Both the position numbers and the translations under genes were made by a program. DNA of 64,000 bases. It comes from Sphingobacteriales bacterium. Its GTDB lineage: Bacteria > Bacteroidota > Bacteroidia > Chitinophagales > Chitinophagaceae. The notes beneath the pieces were generated by a model. That model saw only the letters and a list, made by a program, of their open reading frames with translations, searched no databases and was not told where the DNA came from. Within the stretch, counting starts at the first letter, position 1, and every line of letters begins with the position of its first letter. The stretch spans positions 558,001 to 622,000 of the forward strand of contig JACRJO010000032.1 of assembly GCA_016219985.1 (NCBI GenBank), written 5' to 3'. Shown here in pieces: positions 52,293-60,255 of this stretch.

Positions 52293-53825
52293 ATGTCATC
52301 TAAAAAAGTAATCCTTGTGATCATGGACGGCTGGGGGCTTGGGAAAGTTGCATCAGCCGATGCGATCCAACATGCCAAAGTGCCGTTTACCAGCAGTTTG
52401 TATACTAAGTATCCCCACTCCACGCTGGTTACCTGCGGGGAGGCTGTAGGCCTGCCAGACGGGCAAATGGGTAATTCGGAAGTGGGTCACCTGAACCTGG
52501 GCGCCGGCCGCATCGTGTACCAGGAACTGCAGCGCATCAATGTGGCGGTAAGGGATGGCTCCTTTGCCCAAAATGAAAAATTACTCCAGGCGATCCGCTA
52601 TGCCAAAGCAAATCACAAGCCCCTGCACCTGCTGGGTCTTGTCAGCAACGGGGGCGTGCACTCGCATATCAACCATGTAAAAGCAATCGCCGATACCTGT
52701 AAAGCGGAAGGCCTCGAACAGGTATTTGTCCATGCCTTTACCGATGGACGGGACTGCGACCCTAAAAGCGGTCTCGCCTTTATCATCGAACTGCAGCAGC
52801 ACCTTAACGGCAGTGTGGGGAAGATCGCATCTGTCAGCGGGCGCTATTATGCCATGGACCGGGACAAAAGATGGGAACGGGTGAAACTGGCCTATGATGC
52901 CCTGGTCAACGGGCAGGGGGCCAAAGCAACCGACGCGGTGGCCGCCGTGGAAAGTTCCTACGCGAATAATGTTACGGATGAATTTATCAAACCCACGGTG
53001 ATCGTGGACGAAGCGCAACAACCACTCGCTTTGATCAAAGAAGGGGATGTGGCCATCTGCTTCAACTTCCGGACCGACCGCTGCCGCGAAATTACCCAGG
53101 TACTGACCCAACTGGACCTGCCGGAATTCGGCATGCATAAACTCGCCCTGCATTATACCACGATGACGGAATACGACAAGACCTATCAGAACGTAAACGT
53201 CATTTTTGAAAACGACAACCTGAATAATACCCTCGGGGAGATCCTGGAACAAAACGGGCGGAAACAGATCCGGATCGCCGAAACCGAGAAATACCCGCAC
53301 GTGAGCTTCTTTTTCAGCGGCGGCCGCGAAAAACCTTTTGAAGGAGAAAAGCGGATTATGATCCAGTCGCCCAAAGTGGCCACCTATGACCTGCAGCCCC
53401 AGATGAGTGCGAATGAAGTCACCGATGCGATCGTAAGCGAAATCGAAAACAAATCAGCAGACTTTATCTGCCTGAATTTTGCCAATGCGGATATGGTGGG
53501 CCATACCGGTATCTGGGAAGCGGCTATCAAAGCCGTGGAAACCGTTGACCATTGTGTGGACCGGGTGGTAACCGCCGGATTAGCCAATGGCTATACTATC
53601 TTCCTGACAGCTGACCACGGTAATTCGGATTACATGATCAATGAAGACGGCAGCCCGAATACGGCGCATACCCTGAACCTGGTGCCTTTCTTTATAATTG
53701 ATAAAGACTGGAAAGGCACGATCCAACCCGGGAAACTGGGCGACATCGCCCCCACGATCCTTACCATGATGCAATTGCCCGTTCCCAAAGAAATGACCGG
53801 AACAATCCTGATCGGCAAACCTTAA
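52293..53825 (+). CDS. gpmI: Cofactor-independent phosphoglycerate mutase
   Basis: The 510-residue enzyme interconverts 3- and 2-phosphoglycerate in glycolysis with two manganese ions. The phosphate-accepting serine lies in LPDGQMGNSEVGHLNLGAGR; ILVIMDGWGLGKV supplies a metal ligand, and GHTGIWEAAIKAVETVDHC, TADHGNSDYMINEDGSPNTA and HTLNLVPFFI supply others. The start at MSSKKVILVIMDGWG is preferred to a TTG 18 bases earlier. Confidence 0.97.
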   Translation: MSSKKVILVIMDGWGLGKVASADAIQHAKVPFTSSLYTKYPHSTLVTCGEAVGLPDGQMGNSEVGHLNLGAGRIVYQELQRINVAVRDGSFAQNEKLLQAIRYAKANHKPLHLLGLVSNGGVHSHINHVKAIADTCKAEGLEQVFVHAFTDGRDCDPKSGLAFIIELQQHLNGSVGKIASVSGRYYAMDRDKRWERVKLAYDALVNGQGAKATDAVAAVESSYANNVTDEFIKPTVIVDEAQQPLALIKEGDVAICFNFRTDRCREITQVLTQLDLPEFGMHKLALHYTTMTEYDKTYQNVNVIFENDNLNNTLGEILEQNGRKQIRIAETEKYPHVSFFFSGGREKPFEGEKRIMIQSPKVATYDLQPQMSANEVTDAIVSEIENKSADFICLNFANADMVGHTGIWEAAIKAVETVDHCVDRVVTAGLANGYTIFLTADHGNSDYMINEDGSPNTAHTLNLVPFFIIDKDWKGTIQPGKLGDIAPTILTMMQLPVPKEMTGTILIGKP

Positions 53826-53835
53826 AACAACCCGT

Positions 53836-54324
53836 ATGTTTAAAAAAATCATGCTTGTTTTACTGGCGATCCTGGTGATCATCCAGTTTATTCATCCCAA
53901 AAAGAACAAAACGGAAGGCCCGCAGGCCAACTATATCGGGAACCATTATGCCGTTCCCGCTGATGTAAAAGGCATCCTGGAAAAAGCCTGCAATGACTGT
54001 CATAGCAACAATACCCGCTATCCCTGGTATGCCTATATCCAGCCGGTGCATTGGTGGCTGGACAAACATGTAAAAGACGGGAAAAAAGAAGTGAATTTTG
54101 ACGAGTATGGTAACCGCCCGCCGCGTTACCAGTATAAAAAGATGAAAGAGATCATCGAACAGGTCAAGGAAGGAGAAATGCCGCTGAACTCCTACACCTG
54201 GACCCATACAGATGCCAAACTGACCCAGTCAGAAAAGGAAGCGTTAACAGGCTGGGCCCAGGCTGTAATGAATGATCTGAAATCCAGGTACCCCATTGAC
54301 AGCCTGGAGAAAAAGAAGAACTAA
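53836..54324 (+). CDS. Haem-binding domain protein
   Basis: The 162-residue protein has an N-terminal hydrophobic anchor (residues 5-19) and a c-type haem site CNDCH at 52-56 in KACNDCHSNNTRYPWYAYIQ, with W and H residues following (PVHWWLDKHV). It fits the Haem_bd domain family common in this phylum. It starts 10 bases after gpmI but is functionally closer to the following TonB-receptor region. A role in periplasmic electron transfer is inferred. Confidence 0.85.
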   Translation: MFKKIMLVLLAILVIIQFIHPKKNKTEGPQANYIGNHYAVPADVKGILEKACNDCHSNNTRYPWYAYIQPVHWWLDKHVKDGKKEVNFDEYGNRPPRYQYKKMKEIIEQVKEGEMPLNSYTWTHTDAKLTQSEKEALTGWAQAVMNDLKSRYPIDSLEKKKN

Positions 54325-54331
54325 TGCAGCA

Positions 54332-54844
54332 TTGAACCGGAAAAAATATATCAGCCTTCTCTTTTTCATACTCGGGTGTATTCCCCTGCTGTCCATGGTA
54401 TTTGCCGATATCAGCAAGTGGAATATCAAGATCAGGAACGGACGGGAAGGCCCGTACACCCGGCAGTTGCAAACAATCCGGTTACCGGCATCCGCGGTGG
54501 TGTGGATGGACAAAAATGAAATTTTTGTGAACGGGAAAATGTTTGATATCAGCAGCCGGCAACTGGAGAACGGGTGGTACACTTTTAAAGGAAAATACGA
54601 CAGCAGGGAAACCGAACTGCTCGACCGGCAACTGAAAAAAACTCCCGCTTCCGGCAATGAACTTTACAAACTGACCCGGATCTTCAACTGCCTGCACAGT
54701 CTTTATTACACACACGCTGTTGAACAACCGGTATTGGCCGGCCCGGGTTCCAGGTATCCCTTCCCGGTCGCCATCGCCCCGGTTTTACACTGCCCCGAGA
54801 TCCTCACGCCCCCGCCGCAACAGGGCGGCCCCATTTTTTTATAA
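54332..54844 (+). CDS. Membrane-anchored protein upstream of the TonB receptor, function unknown
   Basis: The protein has about 170 residues, starting at a TTG 7 bases after the previous stop; no suitable ATG is present before the membrane helix (YISLLFFILGCIPLLSMVFA). A beta-rich part with LPASAVVWMDKNEIFVNGKM follows, and the C-terminus ends HCPEILTPPPQQGGPIFL with an unusual proline/glycine tail. The stop is 40 bases before the receptor gene, so it may be an accessory protein of the receptor, perhaps regulatory. No family was recognised. Confidence 0.55.
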   Translation: MNRKKYISLLFFILGCIPLLSMVFADISKWNIKIRNGREGPYTRQLQTIRLPASAVVWMDKNEIFVNGKMFDISSRQLENGWYTFKGKYDSRETELLDRQLKKTPASGNELYKLTRIFNCLHSLYYTHAVEQPVLAGPGSRYPFPVAIAPVLHCPEILTPPPQQGGPIFL

Positions 54845-54884
54845 GGTTATCAACTACACATTACTGTAACTTAAATTTTCTAGT

Positions 54885-57110
54885 ATGAAAAAAACTGCAT
54901 TGCTATTCGCATTGCTGAACCTCCCTGCCCTTGTATTTGCGCAAACAGACTCAACCCGCGAAAAAACCCTGGAAGAGGCCGTGGTGTATTCGAATAAATT
55001 TGCTGAAAAGAAAAAAAACCTGGCCCAGAAGATTGATGTGATCACTGCCGCCGCGATCGCCAGGTACAATAGCCAGAATACCGGGGATCTGCTTATCAAT
55101 ACCGGGAATGTATTTGTTCAAAAAAGCCAGCAGGGCGGTAGCAGCCCGGTGCTGCGCGGATTCGAAGCCAGCCGGATCCTCCTGATTATCGACGGGGTAC
55201 GGATGAACAACGCCATTTACCGGGCCGGTCATTTACAAAATGTCATTACCGTGGACCAGAACCTGCTGGAACGCGCTGAAGTAATGTACGGTCCCTCTTC
55301 CACCATCCATGGCAGTGATGCGCTGGGTGGGGCGGTCCAGTTCAGGACCAAAGCACCGCTCCTGTCCGGCAAGGACAAAATCCTGCTGAAAGGATCCGCT
55401 TTTGCCCGCTACAGTACTGCCAACCGGGAAAAGACCGCTCATGCAGACCTGAGTACCGGCGGTCAAAAGCTGGCCTGGCTGCAATCCTATACGTATAGCG
55501 AATTCGGCGATACAAAAATGGGCAGTATATACAGGGATAAATATCCCGGTTTCGGACGACGGTCTTATTACATTGAAACGGTAAACGGCGTGGACAATGT
55601 CGTTCCGAACAAAGACGACCGGATCCAGCGCTTTTCCGGATACAACCAATGGGACATTACCCAAAAATTGCTGTTCAGGAAAAATGATAAAGCAGCACAT
55701 AAACTGAACCTGCAGTACTCCGGCTCTACGGATATTCCCCGCTATGACAGGTTGCAGGATACCCGGAATTTCGGCGGATCCACCGGCACCACCCTGCGGT
55801 ATGCTGAATGGTATTATGGCCCGCAGACCCGTTTGATGGGTTCCTATGAACTGAATGTCACGGACGCCGGTTTCCTGGATGAACTGAAAACCATTCTCAG
55901 TTACCAGGATATCAAAGAAAGCCGTCAGCAACGGGAATACCGCCGGTATGACCGGTTTGACAGCCGGAAGGAACATATCAGGGTATTCGGCTTTACCATC
56001 GACGGGCGGATCGTTCGGGGAAGAAATGAACTCAGCCTTGGCCTGGACGGGCAATTGAATGAGCTGAGTTCTTCCGCGAGCCGGACCAACCTGAATACCG
56101 GTGCGGTAAGCCCGCTCGACTCAAGGTATCCCAATGGGGAGAACAACATGAACTACCTCGGCGCCTATGCCCAGCATCTGCTCAAATCCGGGAATGGCAA
56201 GCTCATACTGAATGACGGGATCCGTTTACAAACCGTGAGCCTGCATTCAACCATCCGGGATAATTCGTTCTTTCATTTCCCCTTTACGGAGATAAAACAA
56301 AATCCGTTTGCGGTAACCGGCAATGCAGGCCTGGTCTATATGCCCGCGGAAGGATTTCGCTTTACCAGCAGCCTTTCCTCCGGGTTCAGGGCCCCGAATA
56401 TTGATGATGCATCCCGGGTATTCGAATCCAGCTCGGCCTCCCGCCGGGTGATCCTTCCCAACCCGGGTATCCGGCCTGAATACACGTACAATTTTGACCT
56501 CGGCCTGTCCTATAATGTAAAAGACAATATCCATTTTGAACTGACTGGTTACTATACCCTGTTCCGGAATGCGATCGCCCTGGCTCCGTTCCGGCTGAAC
56601 GGGCAGGATTCCATCCTGTACAACGGGGTGCAATCTGCCGTCTATGCCAATCAGAACCTGAACAAAGCCTTTGTCAGGGGAATGAATGCGCGGCTGAAGA
56701 TTGAATTCAGCAAGACGGTTTCCTGGGACAATACGATCAGCCAGACCTACGGGCGTTATATTCTTCCGGGGAAAAACAAAAAGCCCCTGGATCATGTGCC
56801 GCCGGTATTCGGTAAATCATCCCTTGCGGTAACCGCAAAGAAATTCAATACAGAATTTTTTCTGCTGTTCAATGGCTGGAAGCGGATCAAAGACTACAAT
56901 CCCGATGGGGAAGACAACGGGCAGTATGCCACACCCGATGGCATGCCTTCCTGGTTCACCCTGAACTGGAGGGGCAGTTATGCTATAAAAAAATGCCTGA
57001 CTGTACAAGCTGCTGTTGAAAATATCCTGGACCGCAATTACCGCTATTTTGCCTCGGGCTTCTCCGCACCGGGACGAAATTTTATACTGGCATTGCGCAC
57101 CAGTTTCTAA
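54885..57110 (+). CDS. TonB-dependent outer-membrane receptor
   Basis: The 741-residue receptor has a signal peptide (residues 1-20, ending VFAQ), a plug domain at about 40-155 with KKNLAQKIDVITAAAIARYN and VLRGFEASRILLIIDGVRM, and the plug end ERAEVMYGPSSTIHGSDALG. A C-terminal beta-barrel follows, ending FILALRTSF with a terminal phenylalanine. The plug resembles haem/haemoglobin-type receptors (AGHLQNVITVDQNLLE). The cognate substrate is not certain; the haem-binding gene upstream makes haem a plausible guess. Confidence 0.9.
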   Translation: MKKTALLFALLNLPALVFAQTDSTREKTLEEAVVYSNKFAEKKKNLAQKIDVITAAAIARYNSQNTGDLLINTGNVFVQKSQQGGSSPVLRGFEASRILLIIDGVRMNNAIYRAGHLQNVITVDQNLLERAEVMYGPSSTIHGSDALGGAVQFRTKAPLLSGKDKILLKGSAFARYSTANREKTAHADLSTGGQKLAWLQSYTYSEFGDTKMGSIYRDKYPGFGRRSYYIETVNGVDNVVPNKDDRIQRFSGYNQWDITQKLLFRKNDKAAHKLNLQYSGSTDIPRYDRLQDTRNFGGSTGTTLRYAEWYYGPQTRLMGSYELNVTDAGFLDELKTILSYQDIKESRQQREYRRYDRFDSRKEHIRVFGFTIDGRIVRGRNELSLGLDGQLNELSSSASRTNLNTGAVSPLDSRYPNGENNMNYLGAYAQHLLKSGNGKLILNDGIRLQTVSLHSTIRDNSFFHFPFTEIKQNPFAVTGNAGLVYMPAEGFRFTSSLSSGFRAPNIDDASRVFESSSASRRVILPNPGIRPEYTYNFDLGLSYNVKDNIHFELTGYYTLFRNAIALAPFRLNGQDSILYNGVQSAVYANQNLNKAFVRGMNARLKIEFSKTVSWDNTISQTYGRYILPGKNKKPLDHVPPVFGKSSLAVTAKKFNTEFFLLFNGWKRIKDYNPDGEDNGQYATPDGMPSWFTLNWRGSYAIKKCLTVQAAVENILDRNYRYFASGFSAPGRNFILALRTSF

Positions 57111-57112
57111 AT

Positions 57113-57156
57113 GAAAGAAAGGGGCTGTCACCGGGTAATGACCGCCCCTTTCATTT
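57113..57156 (+). terminator. Probable terminator after the TonB receptor gene
   Basis: A 9-bp stem gaaaggggc / gcccctttc with an 18-base loop starts 7 bases after the stop codon. The T-run after it is weak (attt), so termination may be partial. Confidence 0.55.
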
Positions 57157-57495
57157 CGTAACAGGTCCTGCCAGCTGATTATTTTTTGCTGGTAAAAGAA
57201 AGGCTGATCTTATGCTTACCCGAAGAATAGCTCATTGCAGTGTGATCTGTCTCCCGCTCTTCCCGTCCTTACCGGCTGACTGGCTATTTTTTTTGCCTGT
57301 CTCCCTTAAATCATTCCCCTTCAATCCCTTACCTTCCCCGGTTCTTTATACCCCGGTTTTCCTCCCCCAATCCTGCCTTTTTCCGCTTATCCCTGGTCCG
57401 GGCATGTAAAAAACTTTTTTACAGCCAATTTTTACAATGCTGTGCAGCAATCGTTCGGAAAAAATGTCTAATTTACAGGCAACCAAAGGGTATTT
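57157..57495. other. Gene-free stretch before the sigma factor gene
   Basis: About 340 bases hold no convincing gene; one open frame of 65 codons here has no family character. The 57400-57490 part is AT-rich and probably contains the promoter of the ECF sigma gene (ttttttacagccaatttttac, then taatttacagg), but no clear TAnnTTTG element is found, as expected if it is read by an alternative sigma factor. Confidence 0.5.
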
Positions 57496-58077
57496 ATGAC
57501 CGAGGAAGCCATTTTGCAAGGTTGTTTGAGAAATGATGCAACAGCCCAGCGTGAATTGTACAACCGGTACAGTTCCAAGATGCTGGCCGTTTGTTATCGG
57601 TTTGCTCAGAACCGGGAAGATGCAGAAGATATGCTCCAGGAAGGTTTTATCAAGGTGTTTTTACAAATACACACGTTTGAGAACCGGGGAGCATTTGAAG
57701 GCTGGGTTCGGCGGATCATGGTGCATACCTGTATCAATATCCTGAAAAAGAACAAGAAGTTCAATGAAAGTGTTGACATCATTCATGCCACCGGTATCCA
57801 GGTCCGGGAAGAAAGCGTGCCTGCCATTATACAGGCCAAACAGGTGGTGGAATGTATCCGGTTATTGCCGATTGGCTACCGCACCGTGCTGAACCTTTAC
57901 GCGGTGGAAGGGTATAGTCACCGGGAGATTGCGAATATGCTGGATATAGAAGAAAGCACCAGCCGCAGCCAGTATACCCGCGCCAAAGCAATGCTGGAAG
58001 ATATTTTGGTCAGAAAAAGAATATTGCACAAACCAAAACAGGAATTTAACTGGCTGGCTGCCGTAAGCCGGCGCTGA
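57496..58077 (+). CDS. ECF-type RNA polymerase sigma factor
   Basis: The 193-residue sigma-70 family protein has region 2 (RYSSKMLAVCYRFAQNREDA, then EDMLQEGFIKVF) and region 4 (GYRTVLNLYAVEGYSHREIA, then NMLDIEESTSRSQYTRAKAML). Domains 1 and 3 are missing, as in extracytoplasmic-function sigma factors. It directs transcription of a small set of genes in response to an envelope signal. The following gene encodes a membrane protein with the N-terminal features of a cognate anti-sigma partner. Confidence 0.93.
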   Translation: MTEEAILQGCLRNDATAQRELYNRYSSKMLAVCYRFAQNREDAEDMLQEGFIKVFLQIHTFENRGAFEGWVRRIMVHTCINILKKNKKFNESVDIIHATGIQVREESVPAIIQAKQVVECIRLLPIGYRTVLNLYAVEGYSHREIANMLDIEESTSRSQYTRAKAMLEDILVRKRILHKPKQEFNWLAAVSRR

Positions 58078-58112
58078 TATTAAATAAACGTACCCTTAAT
58101 GGCTGACTGGTT

Positions 58113-59573
58113 ATGGAGAGTAATTTCAACAATAACGATTTCGAGCGGTTTCTGAAGCAGAATGCTGACCAGTACCGGATGTTCCCTTCTGAAAACGTTT
58201 GGAAAGGCATCCACGGTTCTTTACATACCCGCCGGAAATGGCATGGCATCGGGCTGGCACTCTTACTCCTGACCACCGGTACCGTAACCTGGATGATGCT
58301 GACCACTCCTTCCGGTAAAAAAGCGGAACCCCTGGCTCAAAGATCCATAAAAGCTAAACAAGACGTAATACCGGAGCCGGTAGTAATTACCCCTCCCAAG
58401 GCCAACCCGGGACATAAGGCCCCGATCGCTTCACCCGGTAACCAGCAACAGAATTTCTTCCTCGCAACAGAAACCTGGGATTACCCCGTCAATGATTTCT
58501 CCGGCCTGCAAAATGCAAACCAGGTAGCGTCCATTTCCCCGGCCCGGGCCAACCCGGATAACTTATCCCCTTCCATGCCCGATCCAACAGGTATGGCAAA
58601 GACACCCGCCGCCTTCATTGCCCGCTCCTCTAAACCTGCTGCAGATCCCGTGGGTATAAGTCAGCCTGGGCTGAATACTTCTTCATTCACACAAGGCGAT
58701 GACCTGGTGGCTGTTCCTGCTTTATCCCCGGCTGCTGAAACGCCGGCGGAACAAATAGCCGAAATGAAAAGAGAGGAATACCCGCTGACTATTGAAAGTG
58801 TGATCAATTCCTTCCGGCACAGCAGAAAGATCCGCAAGGCCAAGTGGCAGTTATATATCACACCCACTGTTACTTACCGCAAACTGAATGAGAACAAGCA
58901 ATTCATCAATGCGGCCCGTTCCAATATGAACAGTTCCACCCAGTTGATGTATTCGCCTGACCTGAACAACCTGGTTACCCACCGGCCGGATCTCGGGCTC
59001 CAGTTCGGCGTATCCGTTGGATTCCCCCTGTCTAAGAAATTATCCATCGTTACCGGGTTCCAGTTCAATATCAGCAAATACGATATCTGGGCCTACAGTT
59101 ACCCCAGCGAACTCGCCACGATTGCCCTCAGCAATGACTATGGAGGGACCAGCACGGTTTCCACGGTTACCAATTACCGGATCATTGGCATGAACAGGGC
59201 TAATAAAGCCAACTGGCTGCGCAACTTCTATTACTCGGCCTCTGCCCCTGTCGGGCTGGAATACAAGATCCTGAAAACACGTAAAACCTATCTGGGCATT
59301 GGCGCCACGATACAACCCACCTATATACTGGGTAACCGGGCTTACGTGATCTCAACGGATTATAAAAATTATATGGAAGTGCCTTCCCTGACCCGCAAGT
59401 GGAATATCAATACGGGTATCGAAACCTTTGCCGGCTTCACCGTCGGAAAAACAGCCTGGCGGATCGGGCCGCAGGTCCGCTACCAGACCATGTCCAGCTT
59501 TAAGAAACAATACCCGGTACAGGAACATCTTTTTGATTACGGACTGAAACTGGGCATTATGCTCAATCGGTAG
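58113..59573 (+). CDS. Membrane-anchored beta-barrel-like protein, probable anti-sigma partner
   Basis: The 486-residue protein has a cytosolic N-terminus (FERFLKQNADQYRMFPSENV, residues 10-29), one membrane helix near 45-63, a long Pro/Ala-rich linker (about 70-225), and a beta-strand-rich C-terminal part from about 250 (WQLYITPTVTYRKLNENKQF) ending KLGIMLNR. It stands 35 bases after an ECF sigma gene. The N-terminal block recurs in proteins next to sigma factors in this phylum, so it likely controls the sigma factor. How one chain can span the inner membrane and have a barrel-like C-terminus is not explained. Confidence 0.75.
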   Translation: MESNFNNNDFERFLKQNADQYRMFPSENVWKGIHGSLHTRRKWHGIGLALLLLTTGTVTWMMLTTPSGKKAEPLAQRSIKAKQDVIPEPVVITPPKANPGHKAPIASPGNQQQNFFLATETWDYPVNDFSGLQNANQVASISPARANPDNLSPSMPDPTGMAKTPAAFIARSSKPAADPVGISQPGLNTSSFTQGDDLVAVPALSPAAETPAEQIAEMKREEYPLTIESVINSFRHSRKIRKAKWQLYITPTVTYRKLNENKQFINAARSNMNSSTQLMYSPDLNNLVTHRPDLGLQFGVSVGFPLSKKLSIVTGFQFNISKYDIWAYSYPSELATIALSNDYGGTSTVSTVTNYRIIGMNRANKANWLRNFYYSASAPVGLEYKILKTRKTYLGIGATIQPTYILGNRAYVISTDYKNYMEVPSLTRKWNINTGIETFAGFTVGKTAWRIGPQVRYQTMSSFKKQYPVQEHLFDYGLKLGIMLNR

Positions 59574-59602
59574 AACCGGTACTAACTGCTGCTTTGCACT
59601 GG

Positions 59603-59630
59603 AAATCCCGCTTGTGATCAGGCGGGATTT
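59603..59630 (+). terminator. Rho-independent terminator after the sigma-partner gene
   Basis: The 9-bp stem aaatcccgc / gcgggattt has a 10-base loop and runs into ctgatttat, 30 bases after the stop codon. Confidence 0.75.
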
Positions 59631-59664
59631 CTGATTTATACTCCGATTACTTTAATTTTAGGCC

Positions 59665-60255
59665 ATGAAAAAACTGGTTTTCGGCTTGCTTCCGGCCCTC
59701 GTAATCCTGCTGTTTTCCTGTAAAACAAAAAAGAAACCGGAGGATAAACATTTTATCTCCGTCGTATCCCTTTTTGAAAAACAAGTAGCCCATGTGGACA
59801 CGTCGCTTTATTCTATTACCCGGTATACCGTGAGGGACAGCCTGCATACCGATACCGACTATATTCCCCGGGAAAAATTCAGGGAGGCCGCCCGGGAGTT
59901 CCTGGAACTGCCGGATCTCTCCAACCCGGAAATAGCAGGACGCTTTAAAGAAGAAAGCCGCTACGACTCACTGATCCGGAGAGTGGTGATTGCCTATACT
60001 CCCCTTGATCCAAAAAAAGAAGAAATAAAGAAAATTGAACTGCTCGTCAGCCCTGACATCATGGAAGACAGCAGTAATAAGGTCACCAGTATAATCATTG
60101 ACAAGGTGGTCAATAACCGGGACGGGTTTCTCGAAAAGAAAATGCTCTGGAGAACCGGTAAAAGTTTCCTGGTCGTAACCACGACCCAGCAGCCGGGCAA
60201 ACCGGAAGAAACCAGCAGCACCCGGGTGGTCTGGAACGAAGAAGAACCGCTATGA
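59665..60255 (+). CDS. Predicted lipoprotein co-transcribed with uvrC
   Basis: The 196-residue protein has a lipoprotein signal (VILLFSC, C19) and a charged mature part with FLELPDLSNPEIAGRFKEES and VIAYTPLDPKKEEIKKIELL, ending TSSTRVVWNEEEPL. The stop codon overlaps the uvrC start by 4 bases (ATGA), so the two are translationally coupled although no functional link is obvious. No family was recognised. Confidence 0.7.
   Translation: MKKLVFGLLPALVILLFSCKTKKKPEDKHFISVVSLFEKQVAHVDTSLYSITRYTVRDSLHTDTDYIPREKFREAAREFLELPDLSNPEIAGRFKEESRYDSLIRRVVIAYTPLDPKKEEIKKIELLVSPDIMEDSSNKVTSIIIDKVVNNRDGFLEKKMLWRTGKSFLVVTTTQQPGKPEETSSTRVVWNEEEPL

Noticed and set aside
57212..57409. A 65-codon frame between the TonB receptor and sigma factor genes
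   Set aside because: Proline/leucine/phenylalanine-rich translation with no homologous pattern, in a gene-free interval.
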